Assembly: GCA_002869065.1 (NCBI GenBank)
Contig: PKTR01000002.1
Coordinates: 1,240,001 to 1,304,000, forward strand
DNA from: Hyphomicrobiales bacterium
GTDB taxonomy: Bacteria > Pseudomonadota > Alphaproteobacteria > Rhizobiales > Rhodobiaceae
DNA length: 64,000 bases
Direction: 5' to 3'
The translations under genes were made by a program, and so were the position numbers. The notes under the pieces are model-generated. The model saw only the letters and a program-made list of their open reading frames with translations, had not been told where the DNA came from and did not search any database. Shown one piece after another: positions 19,110-29,171 of this stretch; positions within the stretch are counted from its first letter, which is position 1; each line of letters opens with the position of its first letter.

Positions 19110-19669
19110 CCCGCCGTTTCGGTCGCACGGACTGGCTGTCGCTTGGGCTTGCGGCGCTTGCGAAAGAAGGCCCCGAGGCGTTGACCATCGATGCGCTGTG
19201 CGCGCGGGCGACAAAGACGCGCGGCTCGTTCTACCACCACTTCGACAGCATGGAGGCCTACCTCGCCGCGCTCGGCGCGTACTGGCGCCGTGAGCACACC
19301 GAGGCGATCATTGAAAAAGCGGAAGCCGCGCCGTCGCCGACCGATCAGCGGGAGCATCTGAACACGCTCGCCATGGCGCTCGATCCGGCAACCGAGCAGG
19401 GCATCCGGCGGCTTGCCGGGGTGAATGCGCAGGTGGCCGAAATCTGCCGCGCGGTGGACGCCATGCGCACGGGCTACATGGCCGAACTCTACAAGCGTTC
19501 CGGCGGGTTCGACGGCGAGACCGCAGAGGCGCTTTCGTGGATCGAGTACGCCGCGTTTGTCGGCTTTCAGGTGATCGGATCGGACGCCGACCGCGGCCGG
19601 TTCGAGCGGGCGTATCTGCTCTTTTCAGAACTCGTCGACATCGCCGCCGAGCGCGGCAAGCGGGGCTGA
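19106..19669 (+). CDS. TetR/AcrR family transcriptional regulator
   Basis: A 187-residue regulator. The N-terminal helix-turn-helix is clear (LGLAALAKEGPEALTIDALCARATKTRGSFYHHF at about 12-45, with the usual SFYHHF recognition helix end). The helical C-terminal half is the ligand and dimer domain and is not diagnostic. It overlaps the upstream membrane-protein gene by 4 bases and probably controls that operon through the palindrome at 18523. Confidence 0.88.
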   Translation: MTRRFGRTDWLSLGLAALAKEGPEALTIDALCARATKTRGSFYHHFDSMEAYLAALGAYWRREHTEAIIEKAEAAPSPTDQREHLNTLAMALDPATEQGIRRLAGVNAQVAEICRAVDAMRTGYMAELYKRSGGFDGETAEALSWIEYAAFVGFQVIGSDADRGRFERAYLLFSELVDIAAERGKRG

Positions 19670-19680
19670 GCGTACAGTGT

Positions 19681-20154
19681 TCAGCCGCGTTTCGGCAGGG
19701 TCCGGCGCAGGGCGATCGGCCGGTTTTCGAGGATCCCCTCCATGGCGAAGAGGCCGGTGACGGTCTCCAGTTCGACGCCGGCGACGAGCCGCTGATAGAC
19801 CGCATCGTAACCGGCCATGCTGGTCGTCACCACCCGGATCAGATAGTCCCAGTCGCCGCCGATACGATAGAAATCGGTGATCTCGGGGATCGACTCGACG
19901 TGCCGGCGGAACTCCTCGAGCCATGTCGTCGAGTGATTGCGGGTGCGCACCAGCACGAAGACGACGAGATCGAGACCGAGCGCCGTGCGATTGATGCGCG
20001 CCGACTGGCCTTCGATGATGCCGTCGGCAGCGAGGCGGTTCATGCGCCGCCAGCAGACGTTTTGCGACAAACCCACCCGTTCGGCGACCTGGCGCTGTGA
20101 CAGCGAGGCGTCCTGTTGCAGCAGGTCGAGGATCTGAAGGTCAATTTGATCCAT
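19681..20154 (-). CDS. Lrp/AsnC family transcriptional regulator
   Basis: A 157-residue leucine-responsive-type regulator. Residues 1-60 hold the helix-turn-helix (LDLLQQDASLSQRQVAERVGLSQNVCWRRMNRL); the rest is the RAM/Lrp sensor domain (VVFVLVRTRNHS, GDWDYLIRVV). Such octameric proteins sense amino acids. It is transcribed away from the glutamine amidotransferase and aminotransferase genes across a 120-base AT-rich gap, so control of those genes is likely but inferred. Confidence 0.9.
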   Translation of the reverse strand: MDQIDLQILDLLQQDASLSQRQVAERVGLSQNVCWRRMNRLAADGIIEGQSARINRTALGLDLVVFVLVRTRNHSTTWLEEFRRHVESIPEITDFYRIGGDWDYLIRVVTTSMAGYDAVYQRLVAGVELETVTGLFAMEGILENRPIALRRTLPKRG

Positions 20155-20276
20155 GATTCCCTAAAATCTCGATCATTTGATAGTTGTATTACTCCAGAAT
20201 CCTATGAAAAAGACGATGAAATTGCAAAAAATTGGGTGAATGATCATGTGTGAACAGCATTGCGGGAACGCACACC

Positions 20277-20375
20277 ATGTCGAGCGCCATCAACTTTCCG
20301 CCCCTGCCGCCCCTCTCGCCTGTACTGGCGAATGCCGGCCGCGTTGCGCTCGGCCATGATCGGGAGGGGTGCTGA
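20277..20375 (+). CDS. Possible 32-codon small ORF coupled to the amidotransferase gene
   Basis: ATG 20277 opens a 32-codon frame (MSSAINFPPLPPLSPVLAN...) rich in Pro and Leu that ends at TGA 20373-20375, overlapping the ATG of the amidotransferase as TGATG. A weak GGGAA lies upstream of its ATG. The exact overlap resembles translational coupling or a leader peptide. The ribosome site of the next gene (GGGAGGGG) lies within it. There is no homology evidence that it encodes a stable protein. Confidence 0.4.
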   Translation: MSSAINFPPLPPLSPVLANAGRVALGHDREGC

Positions 20376-21172
20376 TGTGCCGGTTCCTCGCCTGGGCGGG
20401 AGCGCCCCGTTACCTCGACGATCTGGTGCTGAATCAGGAGCAGTCGCTCGTCGAACAGAGCCGGCATGCGCTTGTCGGTAAGACGCCGATCAAAGCTGAC
20501 GGGTTCGGTTTGGCCTGGTACAGCGGCCGCACCGATCCCTGCATCTACAAGGACACCCATCCGGCCTGGGCCGATGCCAATCTGAAGCAGCTTGCGCACC
20601 ACATCAAAGCGGGGGTGTTCCTTGCCCATGTCCGCGCGTCGACCGGAATGGCGATCTCACGCAACAATTGTCATCCGTTCGGGGTTGGTCGCTGGAGCTT
20701 CATGCACAACGGACAGGCGGGCGGTCATGAGAGGTTCCGTCAGGCGCTGGACGGCATGATCCCGGCGGACCTGTACGATTGCCGCTACGGCGCCACCGAA
20801 AGCGAGGCGATCTTCCTGATAGCGCTCGGCGAGGGGCTGGAGGCCGATCCGATCGGCGCCATGGAGCGGGCCGTGAACCGGGTCGAGGCTCTTGCCCGCG
20901 CCAAGGGTGCCGAACCGTTCATGCGTTTTGCCGCGTGCTGGTCCGATGGCCGCCGCCTGTTTGCCGCCCGTCATGCGTCGGATGCCTTTGCGCCGAGCCT
21001 GCACTATCAGCGCGGTGACGATGGGGTCGTCATCGCCTCGGAGCCGCTCAACAGCAATGGCGAGTGGGTCGCGGTCGATTGCGGGTGCGCGATCGAAATC
21101 ACCGACAACACGCTGAGCTGCCACCCCTTCGAGCCGCACAGGGCCGGCCAGCGGGAAATGGCGTTTTCCTGA
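20375..21172 (+). CDS. Class II glutamine amidotransferase (YafJ-like)
   Basis: A 265-residue N-terminal-nucleophile amidotransferase. It starts MCRFLAWAG, so Cys2 becomes the nucleophile after Met removal, and has FGLAWYSG, FLAHVRASTGM, NCHPF and SFMHNGQ, all features of the YafJ/EgtC branch. A stand-alone domain of this type releases ammonia from glutamine or hydrolyses gamma-glutamyl amides. GGGAGGGG precedes ATG 20375 by 5 bases. The next gene, an aminotransferase-fold enzyme, may be a partner. Confidence 0.88.
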   Translation: MCRFLAWAGAPRYLDDLVLNQEQSLVEQSRHALVGKTPIKADGFGLAWYSGRTDPCIYKDTHPAWADANLKQLAHHIKAGVFLAHVRASTGMAISRNNCHPFGVGRWSFMHNGQAGGHERFRQALDGMIPADLYDCRYGATESEAIFLIALGEGLEADPIGAMERAVNRVEALARAKGAEPFMRFAACWSDGRRLFAARHASDAFAPSLHYQRGDDGVVIASEPLNSNGEWVAVDCGCAIEITDNTLSCHPFEPHRAGQREMAFS

Positions 21173-21233
21173 ACGTTCAGTTTCAGCCAATCGGGCTCGC
21201 TCGGTGAGCATCTGCCCCAAGAGGAGTTTTGTC

Positions 21234-22712
21234 ATGTCGAGCACCGTTGCCGCCCATTCCGCCCTGCCTGTGACAGCAGAGGAGCGCACGCCTTTCGACG
21301 CGTTTTTTGATGGCCTCGTCGAGGGCGACGTTGTCGAGGCGCTCAATCGCGGCCTGATCGGCAAGGGGCTGACCATCGACGGTCCGTTCGGGCCGAAGAC
21401 AATGGTTTATGCCGACTATGTCGCGTCAGGCCGGGCGCTGCGCCAGATCGAAACCTTCATGCTTGAGGAGGTGCTGCCGTTCTACGCCAACAGCCACACG
21501 GAGGCCTCGTTCTGCGGGGCGACGACGACGCGGCTGCGCGAGGCGGCGCGCAAGGTGGTCGGCGATGCCTGCGGCGCGGGGGACGAGCACGCGGTGATCT
21601 TCACCGGCTCGGGCGCGACCGCCGGCCTCAACCGGCTGGTGCATCTGTTCGGCATCGACGCGGCGGTGAAGGCGGGCGAGATGCCGGTGGTTCTGGTCGG
21701 GCCCTACGAGCACCATTCGAACATCCTGCCGTGGCGCGAAAGCGGTGCGCTCGTCATCGAGATCGGCGAGGCGGCTGAGGGCGGGCCGGACATGGCGGAA
21801 CTGCGCGAGGCCCTTGAAGCGCATCGCGCCGCGCCGGTGCTGGTCGGCGCCTTTTCCGCCGCTTCCAACGTGACCGGTATCCTCTCCGACATCGATGCGG
21901 TGACCGCGCTGTTGAAGGCGTTCGGCGCGCGCGTCGTCTGGGACTATGCCTGCGCGGCGCCCTATGTGCCGATTGCCATGACGGCCGGTGGCGCGGAGAT
22001 CGACGCGATTGCGCTTTCGGCGCACAAGTTCATCGGTGGGCCCGGCGCCTCGGGCATCCTGATCGTGCGGCGCGATGCGGTATCGGCGATGACGCCGTCC
22101 TGGCCGGGCGGCGGCACCGTGCTGTTCGTCTCCTCCGTGTTCCATGACTATCTGGAGAGGATTGAGGATCGCGAGGAGGCCGGCACGCCCAACATCGTCG
22201 GCGATATCCGTGCGGCGCTCGTCTTTCTCGTCAAGGCGGCCGTCGGCGAAGCCTTCATCGCCGAGCGCAATCGCCAGCTCGTTGCGCATGCCTTCGACCG
22301 CTGGCGCGGCCATCCGCGGATCGAGGTTCTCGGCGGCGAGGAACACGCGCGGTTGCCGGTGTTCTCGTTCCGCGTCCGCGATGGCGAGGGCTATGTCCCG
22401 CAGCAGCTTTTCACCCGCATGCTGAGCGATGCCTTCGGCATCCAGACGCGTGGCGGCTGTGTCTGCGCCGGGCCGTATGCGCACCGGTTGCTCGGCATCG
22501 ATCCCGAGACCTCGCAGCATCTGCGCGAGGAGATTCTGGGTGGCGACGAGACCCACAAGCCGGGCTTCACGCGGCTCAACCTGTCCTATCTGATGGACGA
22601 CGAAACGGTCGACTTCATCCTCGATAGCGTTGTTGAGCTTGCCGAAAATCTGGACGCGTTCGCCGCGCGCTATGCCGATCGTCCCGAGGTGGCCATCTGC
22701 CGGCCGATGTAA
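21234..22712 (+). CDS. Class V aminotransferase / cysteine desulfurase-like PLP enzyme
   Basis: A 492-residue PLP enzyme of the aminotransferase V fold. Visible are VYADYVASGRAL near the N-terminus, the cofactor block FTGSGATAGLNRL, VGPYEHHSNILPW, VVWDYACAAPY and the PLP lysine in LSAHKFIGGPGASGIL. Near the C-terminus RGGCVCAGPYAHRLLGI supplies cysteines where desulfurases carry theirs. It is longer than IscS/SufS (about 400) and not recognisably either. AGAGGAG precedes ATG 21234. It lies 61 bases after the glutamine amidotransferase, so a shared pathway is plausible; the substrate is unknown. Confidence 0.82.
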   Translation: MSSTVAAHSALPVTAEERTPFDAFFDGLVEGDVVEALNRGLIGKGLTIDGPFGPKTMVYADYVASGRALRQIETFMLEEVLPFYANSHTEASFCGATTTRLREAARKVVGDACGAGDEHAVIFTGSGATAGLNRLVHLFGIDAAVKAGEMPVVLVGPYEHHSNILPWRESGALVIEIGEAAEGGPDMAELREALEAHRAAPVLVGAFSAASNVTGILSDIDAVTALLKAFGARVVWDYACAAPYVPIAMTAGGAEIDAIALSAHKFIGGPGASGILIVRRDAVSAMTPSWPGGGTVLFVSSVFHDYLERIEDREEAGTPNIVGDIRAALVFLVKAAVGEAFIAERNRQLVAHAFDRWRGHPRIEVLGGEEHARLPVFSFRVRDGEGYVPQQLFTRMLSDAFGIQTRGGCVCAGPYAHRLLGIDPETSQHLREEILGGDETHKPGFTRLNLSYLMDDETVDFILDSVVELAENLDAFAARYADRPEVAICRPM

Positions 22713-22721
22713 CCCCAGCCG

Positions 22722-23123
22722 TTACTGCTGCTCGGGTACGGCGCGCGGCTTGCCGTTGTCGTCGACGGCGACGAAGGTGAAGTTGCCCTCCGTCACCTGT
22801 TCGGCGATACCGGTGATGAAGCGTTCCGCCCAGGCCTCGATGCGCAGCGTCATCGAGGTGCGGCCGACCTTCAGAACCTCGGTGTAGATGCACATGACGT
22901 CGCCGACCTTGACCGGCGCGATGAAGGTCATGGCCTCGACAGCGATCGTGACGACGCGGCCGCGCGCGCGCTCGACGCCGGCGATGCCGCCCGCCTGGTC
23001 CATCTGGCTCAACACCCAGCCGCCGAAAATGTCGCCATTGGCGTTGGTGTCGGCCGGCATGGCGAGCGTGCGGACGGTGAGACGGCCGCGCGGTCCGGCC
23101 TTTTCGGGTGTCTTGTCGGTCAT
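22722..23123 (-). CDS. Acyl-CoA thioesterase, YciA-type hotdog fold
   Basis: A 133-residue hotdog thioesterase. The hallmark block is MPADTNANGDIFGGWVLSQMDQAGGIAG, with the catalytic Asp near residue 29, followed by VTIAVEAMTFIAPVKVGDVM. The family cleaves acyl-CoA esters in the cytoplasm. GAGGA lies 7 bases before ATG 23123, which is preferred to an upstream TTG. Convergent with the aminotransferase gene, 9 bases apart with no terminator. Confidence 0.9.
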   Translation of the reverse strand: MTDKTPEKAGPRGRLTVRTLAMPADTNANGDIFGGWVLSQMDQAGGIAGVERARGRVVTIAVEAMTFIAPVKVGDVMCIYTEVLKVGRTSMTLRIEAWAERFITGIAEQVTEGNFTFVAVDDNGKPRAVPEQQ

Positions 23124-23424
23124 GGGCAAATCCTCGACATGCAGGGGCGGTTAAACGGGAATCGGATGGTCGGTTGGGTGGCGGATCTGGCGGATCACGT
23201 GATCCCGGCCGGGAATCCCGTTTCCCATGCGCAGGCGCGCTGCGTCAATCGGAAGAGGGCAGGAGGAAATGGTTTGGGGAGGCAAGTCGCGGGCGCAAAG
23301 GCATGAAAAAGGGCGGCTTGTGCCGCCCTGAATTCATGTTCATCCCAGATGGGAAAGCCCTGCAGCTCTTTGTCTTTTCGCGTTTTCTTATCCAAAAAGT
23401 CTGTCAACTTTTTGGGAAAGCGCT
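23124..23424. other. Intergenic region between thioesterase and rpoD genes
   Basis: A 301-base gap holding the rpoD terminator (23306-23328) and presumably the promoter of the thioesterase gene. Small frames here show no ribosome site or protein-like character. Confidence 0.5.
23306..23328 (-). terminator. Rho-independent terminator of rpoD
   Basis: Read on the minus strand, GGGCGGC-ACAA-GCCGCCC is followed by TTTTT. It lies about 96 bases beyond the rpoD stop and would end the dnaG-rpoD transcript. Confidence 0.85.
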
Positions 23425-25428
<2,004 letters not shown>

Positions 25429-25736
25429 GGATTTTCCCCGCGCCCGGTCGCTTCGCGCCTTCGCCGGCGCTGCCGTTTCACTCATACCGCCCGATCTCTC
25501 CGTCCGCCGTTCAGGCCAATCGGAGTATCAATAGGCCCTGTTCACTTATGTCTCGTTAACCGAAAATACGCGCACCGTCCTGCCGGCGGCCCGCTTGGAT
25601 TTAAACGCACAGCCGCATCGACGCCGACATCGCCGGCGTTTTCCTCCGGGAGAACAAGTTTTTGCGGCCGGAGATGTTTCGCTGAACCTGCACGGTAGCG
25701 CTGAGAGGCCGCTCAAGGCTTTTTATGTAGCTTGTT

Positions 25737-25821
25737 GATTCGATTCCGCAAGAGCGATTCGCGCGAGTCCTTGGGTGCAAAGGCGATTTCGGACGTGATT
25801 CGCATCGAATCATGGCGAATC
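25737..25821. promoter_or_regulatory. Cluster of seven GANTC (CcrM) methylation sites
   Basis: GANTC occurs at 25737, 25742, 25756, 25765, 25797, 25807 and 25817, seven times in 85 bases; an eighth lies at 25861 inside dnaG. In alphaproteobacteria this is the CcrM methylation site, and the regulator GcrA acts with sigma-70 at promoters carrying methylated GANTC. The cluster is upstream of rpoD, so cell-cycle control of rpoD is a testable inference. Confidence 0.6.
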
Positions 25822-25825
25822 ACGT
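25793..25825. repeat. 11-bp inverted repeat with alternative inner hairpin after dnaG
   Basis: ACGTGATTCGC (25793-25803) is the exact reverse complement of GCGAATCACGT (25815-25825), separated by 11 bases. A mutually exclusive hairpin, GATTCG-CAT-CGAATC (25797-25811), is nested inside. On the minus strand it begins about 21 bases past the dnaG stop. No U-run follows, so an RNA-processing or stability element, or a protein site, is likelier than a terminator. Confidence 0.65.
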
Positions 25826-25846
25826 GGCGACGACGGGATTTGGTCC

Positions 25847-27805
25847 CTATCCGGCGGCCGGAATCCCGCTCTCGGCGAGGTCGCCGGCGCCGAAGGCTGC
25901 GCGAATCGCCCGCGCTTCCTCGGCCAGATCCTGCTCGCGGCGCAGGATTTCCTCGTCGCGGCGGGTGATTTCGCGGCTCAGTTCGAGAATGCGCCGCTCG
26001 GTGGTTTCGTCGATCTCGGTTTCGGCAGCCGCGATTTCCTCTTCCAGATCGCGGCGCATGGCGCGGATCTCGAGCCGGTCGAGCAGCAGTTCGAGATAGG
26101 CATCGACGAAGGCTTCGGGCGGATGGAAGCGCAGGATCGGTTGCAGCGCCCACATGCCGGCGCGCACGGTTGCCGCGCGCTCACCATCGCCGCCGCCCAG
26201 ACCGTGCACCGAGCGCAGCATGGCGAAGAAGCCGGGATCGATTTCGTCATAAACGCTGGCGACGTCGCGGTCGCCTGAGCCGACCATGATCCAGTGCAGC
26301 TGTTCCTTGAACTGGTCGCAGCGGGTGCTTTCGAAGGGGATTGCGTGCAGCCGCTCGTAATAGCGTTCGAAAAGTTCCGGGTATTCGACGCACAGGCCGA
26401 GCACGAGCCGCTCGAAGGTGGTCGCCTCTTCGAAGGAAAAGGCCGGAACCTGTGTCGCGCCCGCCGGTTCGTCGGCCTTGCCGGGCGCGCCTTTTCCGGG
26501 GCGATCGGGGCGGCGGGTCTGCTGCCAGAACAGTTCGGACAGGCGCACGCGGATGGCCTGCGCGTAGCGGCGGGAGACGAGGCCGTCGCGGATCGTGCCG
26601 ATGAGGTCTTCAAAGCGCTTTTCGAGCGCGGCTTTGCGTTCCGGTGTGTCGATCTGGGCGGATGCGGTTTCGCGGTCCCACAGCACTTCCGACAGCGGCC
26701 GGGCACCGCGCACTTCGGCGAGAAACGCCTCGCGGCCGCCCGACTGGATCAGATCGTCGGGGTCCTGGCCCTGCGGCAGGAAGGTGAAGTTGAAGGACTG
26801 GCCGCTTTTCAGCATCGGCAGGATGCGGTCGACCGCGCGGTGGGCGGCGGCGGTGCCGGCGGTGTCGCCGTCGAAGCAGATCACAGGCTCGGGGGCGAGG
26901 CGCCACAGCGCCGTCATCTGGTCTTCGGTGAAGGCGGTGCCGAGTGTCGCGACGACGGCTTCTATGCCGGCCTGATGCACGGCGATGGCATCGAGATATC
27001 CCTCGACGACGATGACCGCGCCGGAATCGTAGGCGGCTTTTCGCGCCCGGTGGGCGTTGAACAGCATCGAACCCTTGTGGAACAGGGCGGTCTCCGGCGA
27101 GTTCAGGTACTTCGGCTCGCGGTCGGGATCGATGGTGCGCCCGCCGAATGCGACGACGCGGCCGCGCATGTCCTGGATCGGCACGATCAGTCGGTTGCGG
27201 AAGCGGTCGTAGCTTGGCCGCCCGTCCTCCGGCTTGATCACGAGGCCGGCCTCGACCAGCGCCTGCTCGTCGACGCCTTGCTGCAACAGATGACGTTTCA
27301 GCGTGTCGCGGCCGTCGGGTGCGAAGCCGAAGCGGAATTCGGCCAGCGTCTCGCGGGTCAGCTTGCGGCGGGCTGCGTAGTCGCGCGCCGTTGCTCCCTG
27401 CGGTCCGCGCAGGCTTTCCTCGAAGAAGCGGCAGGCCATCTCGACGACGTCGACGAGGCTGTTGCGCTTCTTTTCGCGGCGCTCGGTCTCGGGGTCGCGG
27501 GCGGGCAGTTGCAGGCCCGCATCGTGGGCGAGCCGCTCGACGGCTTCGGGAAAGGCCAGCCCCTCGGTTTCGACCAGAAAGCGGAAATGGTCGCCGGATG
27601 CGCCGCAGCCGAAGCAGTGGTAGTGGCCGCGGCGGTCGTCGCAGTGGAAGCTCGGCGTCTTTTCCTGGTGGAACGGGCAGCAGGCCCAGTAATCCCCCTT
27701 GGCCGGCTGCGACTTGCGCCGGTCCCATGAGACGCGGCGCCCGACGATCTCCGACAGAGGCAGGCGCGCGCGAATGGCGTCGAGGAATTGAGAGGTGAAC
27801 CGCAT
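25847..27805 (-). CDS. dnaG: DNA primase DnaG
   Basis: Replicative primase, 652 residues. The N-terminal CHC2 zinc finger is present (CCPFHQEKTPSFHC then HCFGCGASGD, residues about 41-72), followed by the catalytic core with EGYLDAIAVHQAG, CFDGDTAGTAAA (TOPRIM acidic residues) and QDPDDLIQ. The C-terminal helical region would contact DnaB. It makes RNA primers at the replication fork. It starts at ATG 27805, and rpoD lies downstream on the same strand, the partial macromolecular-synthesis operon arrangement. Confidence 0.97.
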   Translation of the reverse strand: MRFTSQFLDAIRARLPLSEIVGRRVSWDRRKSQPAKGDYWACCPFHQEKTPSFHCDDRRGHYHCFGCGASGDHFRFLVETEGLAFPEAVERLAHDAGLQLPARDPETERREKKRNSLVDVVEMACRFFEESLRGPQGATARDYAARRKLTRETLAEFRFGFAPDGRDTLKRHLLQQGVDEQALVEAGLVIKPEDGRPSYDRFRNRLIVPIQDMRGRVVAFGGRTIDPDREPKYLNSPETALFHKGSMLFNAHRARKAAYDSGAVIVVEGYLDAIAVHQAGIEAVVATLGTAFTEDQMTALWRLAPEPVICFDGDTAGTAAAHRAVDRILPMLKSGQSFNFTFLPQGQDPDDLIQSGGREAFLAEVRGARPLSEVLWDRETASAQIDTPERKAALEKRFEDLIGTIRDGLVSRRYAQAIRVRLSELFWQQTRRPDRPGKGAPGKADEPAGATQVPAFSFEEATTFERLVLGLCVEYPELFERYYERLHAIPFESTRCDQFKEQLHWIMVGSGDRDVASVYDEIDPGFFAMLRSVHGLGGGDGERAATVRAGMWALQPILRFHPPEAFVDAYLELLLDRLEIRAMRRDLEEEIAAAETEIDETTERRILELSREITRRDEEILRREQDLAEEARAIRAAFGAGDLAESGIPAAG

Positions 27806-27862
27806 GGCGTCGTTATTCCATGGGGCGAGGCAAAAGGCGATACGAAATCCCGCAGGACGGGC

Positions 27863-28873
27863 TCAGGCCTGTGTGCTGGTGCGGTACTGGCGCGGCGTCT
27901 GGCCGGCGGCGGCGCGGAAGGCGCGGCCAAAGGCGCTCTGGTCGGAATAGCCGAGGCCGAGCGCGATGTCGGATAGCGGTTTCGAGCTGTGTGAAAGCTC
28001 GTGGCAGGCAACCCGCGTGCGGCAACGCTCGAGGAGTTCGGAGAAGGTGGTGCTTTCGTCGACGAGGCGGCGATGCAGGGTGCGGCGCGACAGGCCGAGC
28101 GTGCGGGCAATCGACACCTGATCGGTTGCCTCACCGCCAAGCCGGGAAAAGATCATCGCCGTTACGCGGCGTGAAACCGGCTGCAAGCGGCGCTGGTGAT
28201 GAAGCCGGTCGGTAAGTGCGGTGGTGCATCTGCGGTGCAGGCCAAGATTGGCCGCCTGCATCGGCCGGTCGAGCAGGCCGGCGGGAAAGGTCAGCGCATT
28301 GGTGAGCTGGCCGAACCGGCACTCGACGCGCGACGTCTCGCAATAGCTTTGTTCCGCCCGGTTCGGATCGTGCTCGAAACTGAGCACCTCGGGTACCCAG
28401 TCGGCGCCGACCGCGCGGCGGATCAGGCCATAGAAGATCGACAGGGTGAATTCGGCGTCCTGGCGGCGCGGCCAGATGTCGGGATTGAAGATGCGATAGC
28501 TGAGCGTGGCGCGGTCATCCTCGACCGTGAGGTTGACCTCGGAATCGCTCTGGATCAGTTCGGTGAAGCCGGCGAAGGTGCGTAGCGCGGCGCCAAGCGT
28601 CGATGCGGTCAGGATCGAGCGGCCGATATCGCCGAGATAGAGCAGGTCGAAGGTGCCGCCGGTGGTCCAGCCGACGTCGGACATGCCGACCGCGGCGCCG
28701 GCTTCATAAAGCGAGACGAAGGAAACCAGCGGAATTTCGAGGTGCGGCGTGTGCCATGCCGAGCCGGGAACCCGGTGCGGTTCGCCGAAACGTTCGCGAT
28801 CGATGCCGCGGTCCTGCAGACAGCGGTCAAGTTCGCTCAAGGCCCCCGAAACGATGGTCGCGTGCGCGGTCAT
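27863..28873 (-). CDS. AraC-family regulator, probable regulator of the QHNDH genes (QhpR-like)
   Basis: A 336-residue regulator: residues about 20-210 match the Arabinose_bd-type sensor found in OruR/ArgR-like AraC proteins (YEAGAAVGMSDVGWTTGGTFDLLYLGDIG), and 230-330 the double helix-turn-helix (VSIARTLGLSRRTLHRRL, LSDIALGLGYSDQSAFGRAFRAAAGQTPRQYR). It diverges from qhpG, the first gene of the amine dehydrogenase cluster. In Paracoccus an AraC regulator (QhpR) activates this cluster in response to amines; assigning that role here rests on position and family. Confidence 0.75.
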   Translation of the reverse strand: MTAHATIVSGALSELDRCLQDRGIDRERFGEPHRVPGSAWHTPHLEIPLVSFVSLYEAGAAVGMSDVGWTTGGTFDLLYLGDIGRSILTASTLGAALRTFAGFTELIQSDSEVNLTVEDDRATLSYRIFNPDIWPRRQDAEFTLSIFYGLIRRAVGADWVPEVLSFEHDPNRAEQSYCETSRVECRFGQLTNALTFPAGLLDRPMQAANLGLHRRCTTALTDRLHHQRRLQPVSRRVTAMIFSRLGGEATDQVSIARTLGLSRRTLHRRLVDESTTFSELLERCRTRVACHELSHSSKPLSDIALGLGYSDQSAFGRAFRAAAGQTPRQYRTSTQA

Positions 28874-28985
28874 TCCTCGTCGATCCGACCTCCTGCCGAT
28901 ATGCCCCTGCCGGCGGTGCTGATTTGTCCGAAATGTCAGTCCGTTTGAGCGCTGGTGCGAACGCCATTATGTTGCTGCCGCATTT

Positions 28986-29115
28986 TTCGGCAGACAAGGC
29001 CATTGTTCGCTGATTGTGCAAATTCGGCAAAATCTGTCGAGAAATGCGCTCTCCCCGCGTCGTTTACTCTTTGCGACATTCCGCCACAGGCATGATCTTC
29101 GGCGAAATTCGGCAG
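28986..29115. promoter_or_regulatory. Repeated TTCGGCR motifs in the qhpR-qhpG divergent promoter
   Basis: The heptamer TTCGGCA or TTCGGCG occurs at 28986, 29023, 29098 and 29108, all in the same direction, the last two exactly 10 bases (one helical turn) apart. AraC activators commonly bind direct repeats, so these may be binding sites for the adjacent regulator. A 6-bp inverted repeat (CTGCCG/CGGCAG, 28975-28993) overlaps the first copy. Confidence 0.35.
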
Positions 29116-29171
29116 CCGGTCAATTGCCTCACTGTGCGGGTGCGAAGAGGGGAAATCGCGGGGTTTGTCGC

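Larger units (their letters stand above)
25429..25846. other. dnaG-rpoD intergenic region with GANTC cluster and nested hairpins
   Basis: A 418-base gap. It contains seven GANTC sites between 25737 and 25821 and an inverted repeat just after the dnaG stop, annotated separately. No gene is visible. The part nearer rpoD is of ordinary composition and probably carries an rpoD promoter. Confidence 0.6.
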
